Source: UBA964 sp037444685 (lineage in GTDB: Bacteria > Pseudomonadota > Gammaproteobacteria > Steroidobacterales > Steroidobacteraceae). From it: DNA of 64,000 nt. The stretch is taken from NCBI GenBank assembly GCA_037444685.1, contig JBBILX010000002.1, forward strand, positions 372,001 through 436,000. Reading direction: 5' to 3'. The translations under genes and the position numbers were made by a program. The stretch's first letter is position 1; each line of letters starts with the position of its first letter. Shown one piece after another: positions 1-9,184 of this stretch. The notes beneath the pieces are model-generated. The model ran no database searches. It was not told where the DNA came from and saw nothing but the letters and a program-made list of their open reading frames with translations.

Positions 1-585
1 CGGGCCGTCGTGATGTTCGCCGACATGCGCGGCTTCACCCGCCTGTCGGAAAAGCTCACCCCCCAGGACGTGGTGTCGCTGCTCAACGAGTACTTCTCCC
101 TGTTGACCGAAATCACCTTCCAGCACGACGGCACGGTCTTCAACATGGCCGGCGACTGCCTGATGATCGGCTTCGGCGTGCCGGTCGAGCAACCAGACGC
201 GCTCGAGCGGGCCGTTCGCGCGGGTCGTGAAATGCTCGACCGCTTCGCGTCGCTGGCCGCCGACTGGCGCCGACGCTACGCGATCGAGACCGGCCTCGGC
301 ATCGGCATCAACGAGGGCGAGGTCGTGGCCGGCAATGTCGGCTCGCGCGAGTACATGAACTACACCATCATCGGCGACACCGTGAATGTCGCCTCGCGCC
401 TCTGCCAGCGTGCGCGCTCGGGCGAAATGCTGTTCTCGGCGAGCGTCAAGGCTGGGCTCGATGCACGCGGTTTCGAAGTCGGCGCGATGGAGCTGCCCGC
501 CATGTCGCTGCGCGGACGCGAACGGCCGATCGACATCTACTGCGTGCCGCTCGAGCGGCGCTGGCCCGACGTCGCCTACGGCTGA
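1..585 (+). CDS. Class III adenylate/guanylate cyclase domain protein, 3' part
   Basis: The reading frame is open from base 1, so the N-terminal part lies outside the window. The visible 194 residues are a nearly complete class III cyclase catalytic domain, which makes a cyclic nucleotide from ATP or GTP. The first metal-binding Asp is in FADMRGFT (codon at 22) and the second in the MAGD motif (codon at 154). The VNVASRL motif (codons 382-402) matches the family. The base-selecting Lys usually found four residues before the second Asp is Asn here (codon at 142), so substrate or activity is uncertain. The gene is convergent with the efflux operon, 23 bp away. Confidence 0.85.
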   Translation, partial: RAVVMFADMRGFTRLSEKLTPQDVVSLLNEYFSLLTEITFQHDGTVFNMAGDCLMIGFGVPVEQPDALERAVRAGREMLDRFASLAADWRRRYAIETGLGIGINEGEVVAGNVGSREYMNYTIIGDTVNVASRLCQRARSGEMLFSASVKAGLDARGFEVGAMELPAMSLRGRERPIDIYCVPLERRWPDVAYG

Positions 586-608
586 CGCTTCGCGCGCTGG
601 CAATTCTC

Positions 609-1841
609 TCACTCGTAGCGCAGCGCCTCGATCGGATCGAGTCGAGCCGCCTTTCGTGCAGGATACAGGCCGAACACGACGCCGACGGTGGCGCTGACCG
701 CCAGCGACAGCAAGATGATGTCGGTGCGCGTCTCGCTGACCCAGCCGAAGCGGGCCGCCAGCAGTTCACCGATGCCGATGCCGAGCACGACGCCGATCGC
801 GCCGCCGATCGCGGCCAGCGTCAGCGCCTCGATCAGGAACTGCGCCATGATGTCGGCCGGCTGCGCGCCGACGGCCATGCGGATGCCGATCTCACGCGTC
901 CGCTCGGTCACTGACACGAGCATGATGTTCATGACACCAATGCCGCCGACGAGCAGCGAGACGAACGCGATCGAGGCCAGCAGCGTCGTCAGCGTCTGCA
1001 TGGCTGAGGTCAGCATTCCGGTCATCTCGGCCATGCTCATCGTCGAGAAGTCGTCCTCTTCGTCGGGCCCGAGTCGGTGACGCTCGCGCAGCAGCGCAGC
1101 GATGTCGCGGCGCACGGTGTCGATCGCCTCGGTGGTGACCGCGCTGACGTAGATCGGACCGCGCACGTAGTTGCTGAGTCCACCCTGGATGCGCGCCGAG
1201 AACGTCGACAGGGGCACGAATATGGCATCGTCCTGGTCCTCGCCCATGCCTCCCTGGCCTTTCGATTCGAGCAGGCCGACGACGATGTAGGGGGCGTTAC
1301 GGATGCGGATCACCTGCCCGATCGGATCGGTGCCGACCCCGAACAGCTTCTCGGCCACGGTCTTGCCGATCACTGCGTTCTTGGCGGCACCGGCCTGGTC
1401 GCTGGCCGAGAGCGAGGAGCCGCGCAACGTACTCCAGTTGCGGATCACGAAGTACTCCGGCGTCGTGCCGTAAACGGTCGTGGTCCAGGTCGCCGATTCC
1501 GAGATCACCGGCGACTGCGTCCGCGACAGTGGCGCTGCGGCCCGCACGTTCGGGACCTCGGTCTGGATCGCGCGCAGGTCGTCGAACGTGATGGTCGGTT
1601 GCGAGCCCATGCCGCCGCGCATGCCACCCGAGCTCGACGAGCCCGAGAAGACGAGGATCACGTTGGTTCCCGCGCCTTCGATCTGTGTGCGGATCCGCGA
1701 CTTTGCCCCCTCGCCGATCGACACCATGCAGATCACGGCGGCAACGCCGATGATGATGCCGAGCGCCGTCAGGAACGAGCGCATCTTGTTGCGCCGGAGG
1801 GCACGCTGCGCGAGGCGCAGGGTCTCACCGAAGGCGATCAT
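609..1841 (-). CDS. MacB-like ABC transporter permease
   Basis: A 410-residue inner-membrane permease of the MacB/FtsX type. It has one N-terminal membrane segment (about residues 22-43, after RNKMRSFL), a large periplasmic MacB_PCD-like domain, and three C-terminal membrane segments ending with the family motif GLYPARKAARLDPIEALRYE. I chose the ATG at 1841 because it overlaps the stop of the upstream ATPase gene (ATGA). A longer open frame continues upstream but lacks transporter similarity. With the ATPase and the membrane fusion protein it should form a tripartite macrolide- or peptide-type efflux pump. In E. coli MacB the ATPase and permease are one protein; here they are separate. Confidence 0.93.
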   Translation of the reverse strand: MIAFGETLRLAQRALRRNKMRSFLTALGIIIGVAAVICMVSIGEGAKSRIRTQIEGAGTNVILVFSGSSSSGGMRGGMGSQPTITFDDLRAIQTEVPNVRAAAPLSRTQSPVISESATWTTTVYGTTPEYFVIRNWSTLRGSSLSASDQAGAAKNAVIGKTVAEKLFGVGTDPIGQVIRIRNAPYIVVGLLESKGQGGMGEDQDDAIFVPLSTFSARIQGGLSNYVRGPIYVSAVTTEAIDTVRRDIAALLRERHRLGPDEEDDFSTMSMAEMTGMLTSAMQTLTTLLASIAFVSLLVGGIGVMNIMLVSVTERTREIGIRMAVGAQPADIMAQFLIEALTLAAIGGAIGVVLGIGIGELLAARFGWVSETRTDIILLSLAVSATVGVVFGLYPARKAARLDPIEALRYE

Positions 1842-2551
1842 GAGCACAGCTCCGGGTGGGGATCGGTGGGGGTCTGACGGGCGTCGGTGACGATCACGCC
1901 GTCGCGCAGCACGAGCCGGCGCGCCGCGAATGCGGCGATGTCGGCCTCGTGGGTCACGTAGAGGATCGTGATGCCGGAGGCACGCAGTCCCGACAGCAGC
2001 AGCATGATGTCGTGGCTCGTGCGCGTGTCGAGATTGCCGGTCGGCTCGTCGGCGAGCACCAGCCTCGGCCTCGTGACGATCGCCCGCGCGATCGCCACGC
2101 GCTGCTGCTGGCCACCCGAGAGCTGCGACGGCTGGTGGCCAGCCCGCTCGGCCAGCCCGACGCGCTCGAGGGCCTCGAGCGCGCGTTGACGGCGTTCGCG
2201 CGGCGCCACCTTCGCGTAGATCATCGGCAGCTCGACGTTCTCGACCGCCGAGGTTCGCGGCAGCAGATGGAAACTCTGGAACACGAAGCCGATGAACTCG
2301 TTGCGCACCCTGGCGAGCTCGACCCGCGAGAGGTGCGCGACGTCCCGACCGGCGAGCCGATACCTGCCGCGGGTCGGCCGATCGAGGCACCCGATGATGT
2401 TCATCAGCGTCGATTTGCCCGACCCCGATGCGCCCGTGACCGCGACGAATTCGCCGCTGTCGACGTCGAGATCCACCTCGCGGAGCGCCGCGAACTCGGT
2501 GTCGCCGGACTGGTAGATCCGGGTCAGGCCGCGCAGCTCGATCAGCGCCAC
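1838..2551 (-). CDS. ABC transporter ATP-binding protein (MacB/LolD type)
   Basis: A 237-residue ATPase of the LolD/MacB family that powers the permease encoded next. Walker A is GASGSGKST (about residues 40-48), the signature is LSGGQQQR, and Walker B is VLADEPTGN followed by the H-loop His in YVTHE. The start is a GTG, 12 bp after the stop of the membrane fusion gene. The 3' end overlaps the permease start by 4 bp, so translation of the two is probably coupled. Family assignment is firm; the exported substrate cannot be told from sequence. Confidence 0.95.
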   Translation of the reverse strand: MALIELRGLTRIYQSGDTEFAALREVDLDVDSGEFVAVTGASGSGKSTLMNIIGCLDRPTRGRYRLAGRDVAHLSRVELARVRNEFIGFVFQSFHLLPRTSAVENVELPMIYAKVAPRERRQRALEALERVGLAERAGHQPSQLSGGQQQRVAIARAIVTRPRLVLADEPTGNLDTRTSHDIMLLLSGLRASGITILYVTHEADIAAFAARRLVLRDGVIVTDARQTPTDPHPELCS

Positions 2552-2563
2552 CCCGAGTCGACC

Positions 2564-3766
2564 TCAGAGGATGCGCATGCCGCGCATGCCACGCGGAGCC
2601 GCCGTGCTGCCGCCGGCCGTGCCGACGATGACCGTTTCGCCCTCGGCCAGCGCTCCGCCCACGATCTCGGTGAAGCGGCTGTCCGACAGTCCCGGGCGCA
2701 CTTCGCGCGGCTCCGGCACGCCCTTGACGAGCACCCAGACCTGCCGCGTGCCATCGCCGCGCTCGCGGCCCGCGCCGCTCGTCGTTCCAGCCGCGCTGTC
2801 GGGCCGGAAGCGCAGGGCCGCGTTGGGCACGCGCAGCACGTTCCGACGCTGCTCGGCGATCACCGTGACCGTCGCGGTCATGCCGGGCTTGAGCTTGAGC
2901 TCGGGGTTGGCGACGTCGATCACGGCATCGTAGGTGACGACGTTCTGCACGACCTGCGGCGCGTTGCGGATCTCGCGGATGCGGCCACGGAAGGGTTCGC
3001 CCGGGTAAGCGTCGACGGTGAAGGTCGCCTCCATGCCGGCGCGCAATCGGCCGATGTCCGATTCAGCGACGTTGGTGTGCACCTCCATCGCCCGCAGGTC
3101 CTGGGCGATCGTGAAGATCACCGGCGCCTGCAGCGATGCCGCGACGGTCTGCCCGACGTTGACGGCGCGCGAGATCACGATGCCGTCGGTCGGGGCGAGG
3201 ATGTCGGTGTAGCGCAGGTTGGCCTGCGCCTGCCGCAGCGACGCGAGCGCCTGATCGAGCTGTGCCTGCGCCTGGACCACCGAGGCCGCCGCGGCGCGCG
3301 CATTCGAGACGGCGTTGTCGCGATCGGTCTCCGAGATCAGCTGCTGCTCGAACAGTTGCGTGGCACGCCGCGCCTGGCGCTCGGCCTCTTCGGCCTGGAC
3401 GCGCAGGCGTTCGAGATTGCCGCGCGCAGCTGCCACATTCGCGCTGGCCTGCGCCACCGCAGCCTCGAACAGCGCCGGGTCGATCTTCGCGATCAGCTGG
3501 CCGCGTCTGACGACCGAGTTGAAGTCGGCGTAGAGCGACTGAATGCGCCCCGAGATCTGACTGCCGACCTCGACCGTGACCACGGCCGAGAGGCTGCCCG
3601 AGGCGCTGACCCGCGCCACGACGTCGCCCCGGTCGACAACCGCCGTCTCGTAGGCGGGCGGCTTCTCGCGGGCCAGTGTGCACCGGTACAGCAGGATGGC
3701 CGCGAGTAGCGTGACCCCGATCGACAGCCACGTACGGGGGCGTTTGAGGGTATTCGACAGCGCCAC
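2564..3766 (-). CDS. Periplasmic adaptor (membrane fusion) protein, MacA/HlyD type
   Basis: First gene of a three-gene efflux operon. The 400-residue product has an N-terminal membrane anchor (about residues 13-28) and a lipoyl-like half motif at GSQISGRIQSLYADFN. An alpha-hairpin rich in Ala, Gln and Glu follows (about 95-175), then a second lipoyl half (TDGIVISRAVNVGQ), a beta-barrel and a membrane-proximal domain. This is the adaptor that links the ABC permease to a TolC-type outer-membrane channel, which is not in the window. The start is GTG with no strong ribosome binding site, so the exact N-terminus is uncertain. The gene is divergent from the HDOD gene. Confidence 0.92.
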   Translation of the reverse strand: MALSNTLKRPRTWLSIGVTLLAAILLYRCTLAREKPPAYETAVVDRGDVVARVSASGSLSAVVTVEVGSQISGRIQSLYADFNSVVRRGQLIAKIDPALFEAAVAQASANVAAARGNLERLRVQAEEAERQARRATQLFEQQLISETDRDNAVSNARAAAASVVQAQAQLDQALASLRQAQANLRYTDILAPTDGIVISRAVNVGQTVAASLQAPVIFTIAQDLRAMEVHTNVAESDIGRLRAGMEATFTVDAYPGEPFRGRIREIRNAPQVVQNVVTYDAVIDVANPELKLKPGMTATVTVIAEQRRNVLRVPNAALRFRPDSAAGTTSGAGRERGDGTRQVWVLVKGVPEPREVRPGLSDSRFTEIVGGALAEGETVIVGTAGGSTAAPRGMRGMRIL

Positions 3767-3901
3767 GGCACGAGTGTAGACCGGAATTTACGCGGCGAGT
3801 TGCCGGTGCAGCGTCAAGAACTGCCAGGGCCACGGTGCGGAGAGCTGGCTCAAGTTCCGGGCAGGACGGCCGATTGAAGAGAAAGCCACGAACGATCATC
3901 C

Positions 3902-4777
3902 ATGCCGACCCGATCGATAGAGAGCCTGGCCGTCCGCAATCCCTCGTCGGCCATGACGCAGTGGCGCGGCCACCTCGAGGCGATGCTCGGCGGTCCGCTG
4001 GAGCTGCCCAGACCGTCACCGGGCGCCGCGGCGATCGCGGCGATGGCCGCCGACGGCAACGCGAACACCGCGGTGCTCACGCAGCTCGTGCAGCGCGACC
4101 CCGTCGTCGCCGCCAACGTGCTGAGGGTCGCGAACTCCGCGGCGCTCGCCCCGCGGGTCCCCATCCTGACACTGCAGCAGGCCATCGGCTGGCTCGGTTT
4201 CGGCGAGATCCAGTCGATCGCCCTCGCGGTGGCCGTGCGGGGGCAGCTTTTCACGGCCCATGGCCAGGAGAAACTGCTGTCGCTCCTCTGGCAGCAGGCC
4301 GTGGCCACGGCCTGCTGGGCCCGCGAAGTCGCGCGTTTCGGCGGCTCGAGCGCCGAACTCGCTTATCTGTGCGGTCTGCTGCTGAGGATTGGCCGCCCGG
4401 TGGTGGTCGGTTGCCTGAGCCGGATCGGACAGACCGAGCGCAGTCGGCTGACCGCACCGGAACGCAGCTATCTGATCGACGTGTTCGAGAGGCGCGCCGG
4501 GCTCGCGCTCGCCCACGCCTGGCGCCTGCCGGAACCGGTCACGATCACCATCGAGCAGTTCGACGATGACAGCTATGCGGGTCCGTGGTCGTTGCAGGTC
4601 CGGCAAGTGCGCCTCGCAGAGCTGCTCGCGGCGCGGCTGCTGGAGCAGTCGCTCGCCCCGCTCGCCGGCGAGCGCCTGCAGCAGACGCTCGACGCGCTGC
4701 GTCTCGGGGCGGCGCATCTCGCCGCGCTCGAGGCCGGAGCCGAGACCGTGCACGGCGCTCTGGCGGCACTGGCCTGA
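3902..4777 (+). CDS. HDOD domain signalling protein
   Basis: A 291-residue cytoplasmic protein. Residues about 20-220 match the HDOD fold: LVQRDPVVAANVLRVANSAA, then LQQAIGWLGFGEIQSIALAVA, the typical helices of this HD-related output domain. No catalytic HD pair is evident, as usual for HDOD proteins, and no extra EAL, GGDEF or receiver domain is attached. HDOD proteins act in two-component and c-di-GMP signalling, but no partner is encoded beside it. The ATG at 3902 has no clear ribosome binding site; a second ATG at 3953 is possible. Confidence 0.85.
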   Translation: MPTRSIESLAVRNPSSAMTQWRGHLEAMLGGPLELPRPSPGAAAIAAMAADGNANTAVLTQLVQRDPVVAANVLRVANSAALAPRVPILTLQQAIGWLGFGEIQSIALAVAVRGQLFTAHGQEKLLSLLWQQAVATACWAREVARFGGSSAELAYLCGLLLRIGRPVVVGCLSRIGQTERSRLTAPERSYLIDVFERRAGLALAHAWRLPEPVTITIEQFDDDSYAGPWSLQVRQVRLAELLAARLLEQSLAPLAGERLQQTLDALRLGAAHLAALEAGAETVHGALAALA

Positions 4778-4804
4778 GATGCCAGCAGGCAGGCGGCCGG
4801 CGTC

Positions 4805-5422
4805 TCAGCGCGCCGGCACGATGACCGGCGGCTGCGTGATCTCCATGCGCGTGCCATCCGGATCGCGCGCGATCATCGACTTGAGTCCGCCGCCGAGCTC
4901 GAGCGGCGGCTCGAGGATCTCGGCACCGAGGGCGACGAGGCGCGCGTGGACGGCGGCGACGTCGTCGGTCGTCATGACGAGGATCGGCGTGCCGATCATC
5001 GTCTCGCCCCGCGTGAGGGCACGCAGGGAGCGCAGCCGGCGATTGTGCACCTGCGCAAGGCCGATCGTCCCACCATCGATGCGGCCCGTGGACAACGTGT
5101 TGTCGCTGGTCATCCGCGCGAACGTCAGCCGGGTGCCCGGCGGCAGCCCGAAGACCTTGAGCGACCCCGCGTCGGTGACCTCGACGCGACGATCGTTGCG
5201 GAAGCCGAGCGCCTCGTAGAAGCGCATGCTGCGGTCGAGGTCCGCCACCAGCATCGTGACGCGGCGGGCCACCGCCTTGCTGCCCGGTACGACCGTCGTC
5301 GGATCGACGTAGACCGGCGGCGGCACCGCCAGCGAGGCCGACGTCTGCGCCGCCGCGGCGCACGGCAGCAGCGCGGTTGCGACCAGCCACGTGCGGGCCG
5401 GCACGCGCCTCAGAACTTCCAC
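4805..5422 (-). CDS. Exported VOC (glyoxalase/dioxygenase-fold) protein
   Basis: A 205-residue protein with an apparent Sec signal peptide (hydrophobic TWLVATALLPCAAAAQ, cleavage near residue 26) followed by one vicinal-oxygen-chelate unit. VOC features include RVTMLVADLDRSMRFYEALGF at the start of the fold and DPDGTRMEI at its end. The usual first metal-ligand His is replaced (RRVTML), while the terminal Glu is present, so metal binding is doubtful. The GTG start lies inside the end of the TonB receptor gene (13 bp overlap); a GTG at 5404 with GAGG just upstream is an alternative. It is probably the last gene of a VOC-TonB receptor-VOC operon. Confidence 0.82.
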   Translation of the reverse strand: MEVLRRVPARTWLVATALLPCAAAAQTSASLAVPPPVYVDPTTVVPGSKAVARRVTMLVADLDRSMRFYEALGFRNDRRVEVTDAGSLKVFGLPPGTRLTFARMTSDNTLSTGRIDGGTIGLAQVHNRRLRSLRALTRGETMIGTPILVMTTDDVAAVHARLVALGAEILEPPLELGGGLKSMIARDPDGTRMEITQPPVIVPAR

Positions 5423-7959
5423 GAGGCGCGCAGACCGATCTGGCGCTTGAGCTGCGGCGCGACGATCACGGTCTGATAGATGTTCGGGTTGCCCGCACCG
5501 TCCTGCGGCAGGTCGAACTCGAGGAAGCGCGCACAGGCAGCCCAGCTGTCGTCGTCGAACAGGTTTTTGACGAACAGCTCAAGTCGCACGCCTTCCTTCT
5601 CGACGCCGGCACGGCCATTGGCGAGCACGTACCCCTTGCAGGTGGCGAAGTTGTCGAGATCGACGTAGGTCTTGCCGAAGTAGTTCGCGTCGCCGCGCAC
5701 GTACCAGTTCCAGTCGTCGTTGAGCGGCGCGGTGTAGGTGCCGTTGATCGAGCCCGACCACTCCGGGAAGCGCGGGTTCGAGTTGCCGGTGATGTTAGCC
5801 GATCCGGCGATGCTGGCGACGGTGACGAAGAACCCGGTCTGCATCTCGCTCCTGGCATAAGTGAGGGCGCCCCCCAGCTGCAGGCGGTCGGTCACGGCCG
5901 CGGTGGCCTCGAACTCCGCGCCCCAGATCCTGACGTCGAGCGGCGCGACCACGTTCGAGTTCTGCAGCGCCGGCGTACCGTCGGCGTTGCGCGCCGGCTC
6001 GCCCGCGACGGCCTCGCCCGGCACCGTCGTCGCGCCGCGGCAGCCGGGCGTGACGCCGGGAATGGCCGGACTGTTGTCGCAGGTGAAATTGATCGGGTAG
6101 ATCTGCCGGCTCTTCTTGTTGTCCCAGAGCCCGTAGTAGAAGGCGGCGTTGAGACTGACGCGGCGATCGAGGAAGCGCTGCTTCCAGCCGACCTCGTAGC
6201 TGTCGAGGATCTCCTCGGGCACCTGGCCGACGACGCCGAGCGCGTCGAACTGTGCACGCTCACGGGCATCCGCGTCGACGACGAGCTGGTTGATCTCGCC
6301 CTGGATCACGCCACGCGCGAACGAGGCGTAGAGGTTCAGATCCTCGCTCGGCTGCCATTGCAGGATCGCGCGCGGCAGGAATCGGTTCGTGTCGAGCGTC
6401 TGTGGATTCGTCAGACCGCGGCGGAAGCTGTCTTCCTGGTATCGGCCCTCGACGTTCATCGTGAACTGCGCACCGAGATCGATGGCCACGGCGGCGAACA
6501 CGGCGTCGTTCTCGACCTCGTCCGTGTTCGCGAGCGTGTTCGGGAACAGCGCGAAGGCGTTGGACGCCGGACCCGGACGGCAGGTACCGATGACGGGTCC
6601 CGCGATCGTGTCGACGCAGAGGAAGGCCGCATCGCCGCCCGTGGCCGAGGAGAGGAACGATTGCTCATATCGGTTGACGCCGAGCAGCCAGCGGAACCGG
6701 CGGTCCTGCGGCGACGTCAGGCGCAGCTCGTAGGACTTGTCGCGGCTCAGCTGCGGATCGCGCGAATAGGAGTTGTCGAACCCGGTGAAATTGAAGTCGC
6801 GCACCCAGTTCGCACGGAGCGTGTTGTTGCCGTAGACGGCATCGATCGTCCAGCCGCCGGCGAACTCGTAGCTGCCCTTGAACGAATAGCGCTCGACGCG
6901 GCGCTCGAGCTCGATCTCCTCGAGCAGGGGCACCTTGCCCGCGATGGCCGCCGGCTGCGCGCGCTGGATCAGGTTGGGCAGCAGCCAGTTCGCATCACCG
7001 GTCGAGGCGAGCGCCCGCGCGCTGGTGACCTGGGTATTGCTGTCGATGATGCGCGTGGTGCCGAGCACGGAGATCGCACGCCCCTGCTCGGGCACGTTGC
7101 CGCAGAACCAGAGCATCGGCGCGACGACCTCGCCGGCATTGTTCGTGTACGTACCGCTGCAGGTGTTGTTGAGGCGCCCCGGAATCGCGCCGCCCGCGGC
7201 CGGACCGTCCTCGTCGTAGCCGATGAACCCGCGCGCGAGCAGCGTCAGACCGTCGATCGGCGTGGCCTTGAGGGCGAAGCTCAGGGTGTCGGAGGCCTGC
7301 GCGCCGAGTTTGCCGCCGTCAGAGGCCGTCCACATGCCGCCCATGCTGTACTTGCGCGCGGCCACGCGGAAGGCGAGCTTGTCCGCGATGATGGGTCCGG
7401 ACAGGGCGGCCGTGAGCTCGACCTCGTCGTATTGCGCGTACGACAGGCCGATGTCGCCCGTGTACTCGCTCATCGACGGCTGCTTCGAGATGTAGTTGAT
7501 TGCGCCGCCGAAGGTGTTGCGGCCGAAGTAAGCCGACTGTGGACCCTTGACCACCTCGACGCGTTCGATGTCGTCGAGCGGTATCGAGTGCGTGCCGCCG
7601 AGCACATAGATGCCGTCGACGAACAGGGTGCCGAGCTGGAAGGTCGGCACCTGACTGTTGACGTCCATGCCGCGGAAGCGGATCGACGAGTTCACGCGAC
7701 CCGGAATCGCGAGACCGAGCGAGTGATACTGGACACCGGCAGTCTGCAGCGTGATCTCCTCGAGTCGCGTCACGCCGGCCTTCTCGAGCTGCTCGGCCGT
7801 GAAGGCCGTGATCGCGATTGGAACCTCCTGCAGGCTCTCTTCGCGCTTGCGCGCAGTGACCACGACTTCCTCGAGACCCGACTGGGCCGCCACCGGAAGC
7901 GGTGCGGCGAGTGCGGGCACGAGCAGCGAAAGCAGCACCGGAAAGCGCGACGAGATCAT
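5410..7959 (-). CDS. TonB-dependent outer-membrane receptor
   Basis: An 849-residue outer-membrane beta-barrel with a signal peptide, a TonB-box-like segment (LEEVVVTARKREESLQ), a plug domain (VPIAITAFTAEQLEKAGV to the GPQSAYFGRNTFGGAINYIS region) and a C-terminal barrel ending in the terminal aromatic SWKF. It resembles the large sphingomonad/Steroidobacter-type receptor group that imports siderophores or organic nutrients. The ATG at 7959 is preferred over one at 8016 because GGGAGGG lies about 8 nt upstream and the signal peptide begins there. Flanking VOC genes suggest the cargo is an organic substrate rather than only iron; that is inference. Confidence 0.95.
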   Translation of the reverse strand: MISSRFPVLLSLLVPALAAPLPVAAQSGLEEVVVTARKREESLQEVPIAITAFTAEQLEKAGVTRLEEITLQTAGVQYHSLGLAIPGRVNSSIRFRGMDVNSQVPTFQLGTLFVDGIYVLGGTHSIPLDDIERVEVVKGPQSAYFGRNTFGGAINYISKQPSMSEYTGDIGLSYAQYDEVELTAALSGPIIADKLAFRVAARKYSMGGMWTASDGGKLGAQASDTLSFALKATPIDGLTLLARGFIGYDEDGPAAGGAIPGRLNNTCSGTYTNNAGEVVAPMLWFCGNVPEQGRAISVLGTTRIIDSNTQVTSARALASTGDANWLLPNLIQRAQPAAIAGKVPLLEEIELERRVERYSFKGSYEFAGGWTIDAVYGNNTLRANWVRDFNFTGFDNSYSRDPQLSRDKSYELRLTSPQDRRFRWLLGVNRYEQSFLSSATGGDAAFLCVDTIAGPVIGTCRPGPASNAFALFPNTLANTDEVENDAVFAAVAIDLGAQFTMNVEGRYQEDSFRRGLTNPQTLDTNRFLPRAILQWQPSEDLNLYASFARGVIQGEINQLVVDADARERAQFDALGVVGQVPEEILDSYEVGWKQRFLDRRVSLNAAFYYGLWDNKKSRQIYPINFTCDNSPAIPGVTPGCRGATTVPGEAVAGEPARNADGTPALQNSNVVAPLDVRIWGAEFEATAAVTDRLQLGGALTYARSEMQTGFFVTVASIAGSANITGNSNPRFPEWSGSINGTYTAPLNDDWNWYVRGDANYFGKTYVDLDNFATCKGYVLANGRAGVEKEGVRLELFVKNLFDDDSWAACARFLEFDLPQDGAGNPNIYQTVIVAPQLKRQIGLRASWKF

Positions 7960-8034
7960 CCGAGAGCCCTCCCCCAAAGAGATCCGGAGTCTGCGACCGC
8001 GCCGGCGAAGGTGCAAGCGGCGTGCTGGACAAGC

Positions 8035-8050
8035 AATTTGACTGCAAATT
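8035..8050. promoter_or_regulatory. Candidate operator: perfect inverted repeat upstream of the TonB receptor
   Basis: AATTTG and CAAATT form a perfect 6-bp inverted repeat around a 4-base centre, in an AT-rich patch 75 bp before the receptor start. A second overlapping pair, GCAAT/ATTGC (8033-8056), adds symmetry. This is typical of a dimeric repressor site, but I cannot name the regulator. Confidence 0.4.
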
Positions 8051-8081
8051 TATTGCGCTATTTCCCCTCTACGAGCATTAA

Positions 8082-9149
8082 CTAGCTACCCGCCGGAGAG
8101 CGGATCGTCGCCGCCCACCGGTTTCCGTAGGGCGGCAGCCACAGGCGCGTCGGCTCCGCGACGATGGGCACGCCACGCGCGCGCAGGGTCGCCATATAGC
8201 CCTCGAGGGCTGGGACCATGATCAGGTAGGCAGCCATGCCGAGATTCGGCGGCCGCGCGCGTGTGGAATAGTCGCGCCCGCGGATACCTTCGAACGCGAG
8301 GATCTCGAGCGTCCCGCCGTCGGCCTCGGCGGCGAACGCAAAGCTCGCGGCCCGTTCACGCACGGCTCCGGAGACGACGAGGCTCTCGGGCAGCGCCATG
8401 TTGTTCTGCCCGCCGGCCTCCCACTTCGGCGCATCCTCCCAGCGCTTGACCCAGCCGAGCTGCTCCTCAAAGAAGCGCCGGTTCAGCTCGAAGTCGTCGA
8501 CGACCTGGGTGCTGTTGCGAATGTGGCTCATCGCGCCGAAGGCCGGCAGGCCGTCGTACCGGCGATCGCCGCGCTCGAGCAGGTTGAACACGATGCCGTC
8601 CTGCCCGCGCAGTAGCGCCCCGGCATAGCGGCGACCGAAAATCTCGTAGCGGCTCGGGTCGGCGAAGGCCTGGAAACCGCGGGCCTGCATGTCGGCGAAC
8701 ACCGCGTCGATGTCGCGCACGAGCACGTTGACGTTGAAGATGCCGCCCGTGTCGAAGGGTCGGGCACTGGAGCGGATCTCGACGCGCGGGATACCGTCGA
8801 ACTGCACGAGCCGCAGCAGACCGTGACCGCTCGCGGGCGGCCCTAGCAGCCGCTCGCGGGCCCTGACGGTCGCCGGCAGTCCCCAGAACGCGAGACGATC
8901 GCGCGACACGACTCCGCGGTAGCGCTCGGTCCAGCCCGAGACGGCGCGCAACTGCCACGTGCTCTGCTCGAGATCGCGCACGGAGACGACGACTTCCTGC
9001 AGGCCACGCGTCGCAGGCGGCGGTGGCTCGGCGCGCGCACTCACCATCGCACCGAGCAGGAGCGCGACCGCCCCCGTCACCGAACGCCGCGGCGCGGGCG
9101 CTGGGGCGCCGAGGCTTCTTTTTTCATCGTTTACGCCTATGATCGGCAT
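8082..9149 (-). CDS. Exported double-VOC-domain protein
   Basis: A 355-residue protein with a long n-region, a hydrophobic signal core (TGAVALLLGAMVSARA) and two vicinal-oxygen-chelate units. The first begins near LQEVVVSVRDLEQSTWQL, the second near MSHIRNSTQVVDDFELNRRFFEEQLGW. The doubling resembles extradiol dioxygenase or glyoxalase architecture, but the usual metal His at the start of each half is not evident and the protein ends right after RSPAGS without the terminal Glu. Start choice is uncertain: ATG 9149 is used, with an in-frame GTG at 9161. It sits 122 bp upstream of the TonB receptor on the same strand and is divergent from the cytochrome gene 35 bp away. Confidence 0.78.
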   Translation of the reverse strand: MPIIGVNDEKRSLGAPAPAPRRSVTGAVALLLGAMVSARAEPPPPATRGLQEVVVSVRDLEQSTWQLRAVSGWTERYRGVVSRDRLAFWGLPATVRARERLLGPPASGHGLLRLVQFDGIPRVEIRSSARPFDTGGIFNVNVLVRDIDAVFADMQARGFQAFADPSRYEIFGRRYAGALLRGQDGIVFNLLERGDRRYDGLPAFGAMSHIRNSTQVVDDFELNRRFFEEQLGWVKRWEDAPKWEAGGQNNMALPESLVVSGAVRERAASFAFAAEADGGTLEILAFEGIRGRDYSTRARPPNLGMAAYLIMVPALEGYMATLRARGVPIVAEPTRLWLPPYGNRWAATIRSPAGS

Positions 9150-9184
9150 GTGGATGCCCACTCTACAACGACATGGAGGCCGTC

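Noticed and set aside
1856..3709. A 617-codon + strand frame antisense to the efflux operon
   Set aside because: No recognisable domain; the minus-strand genes explain the openness fully.
5377..8085. A 902-codon open frame on the + strand antisense to the TonB receptor
   Set aside because: The composition is Arg/Val/Glu-rich low complexity with no motifs; it is a shadow of the minus-strand receptor, common at this GC content.
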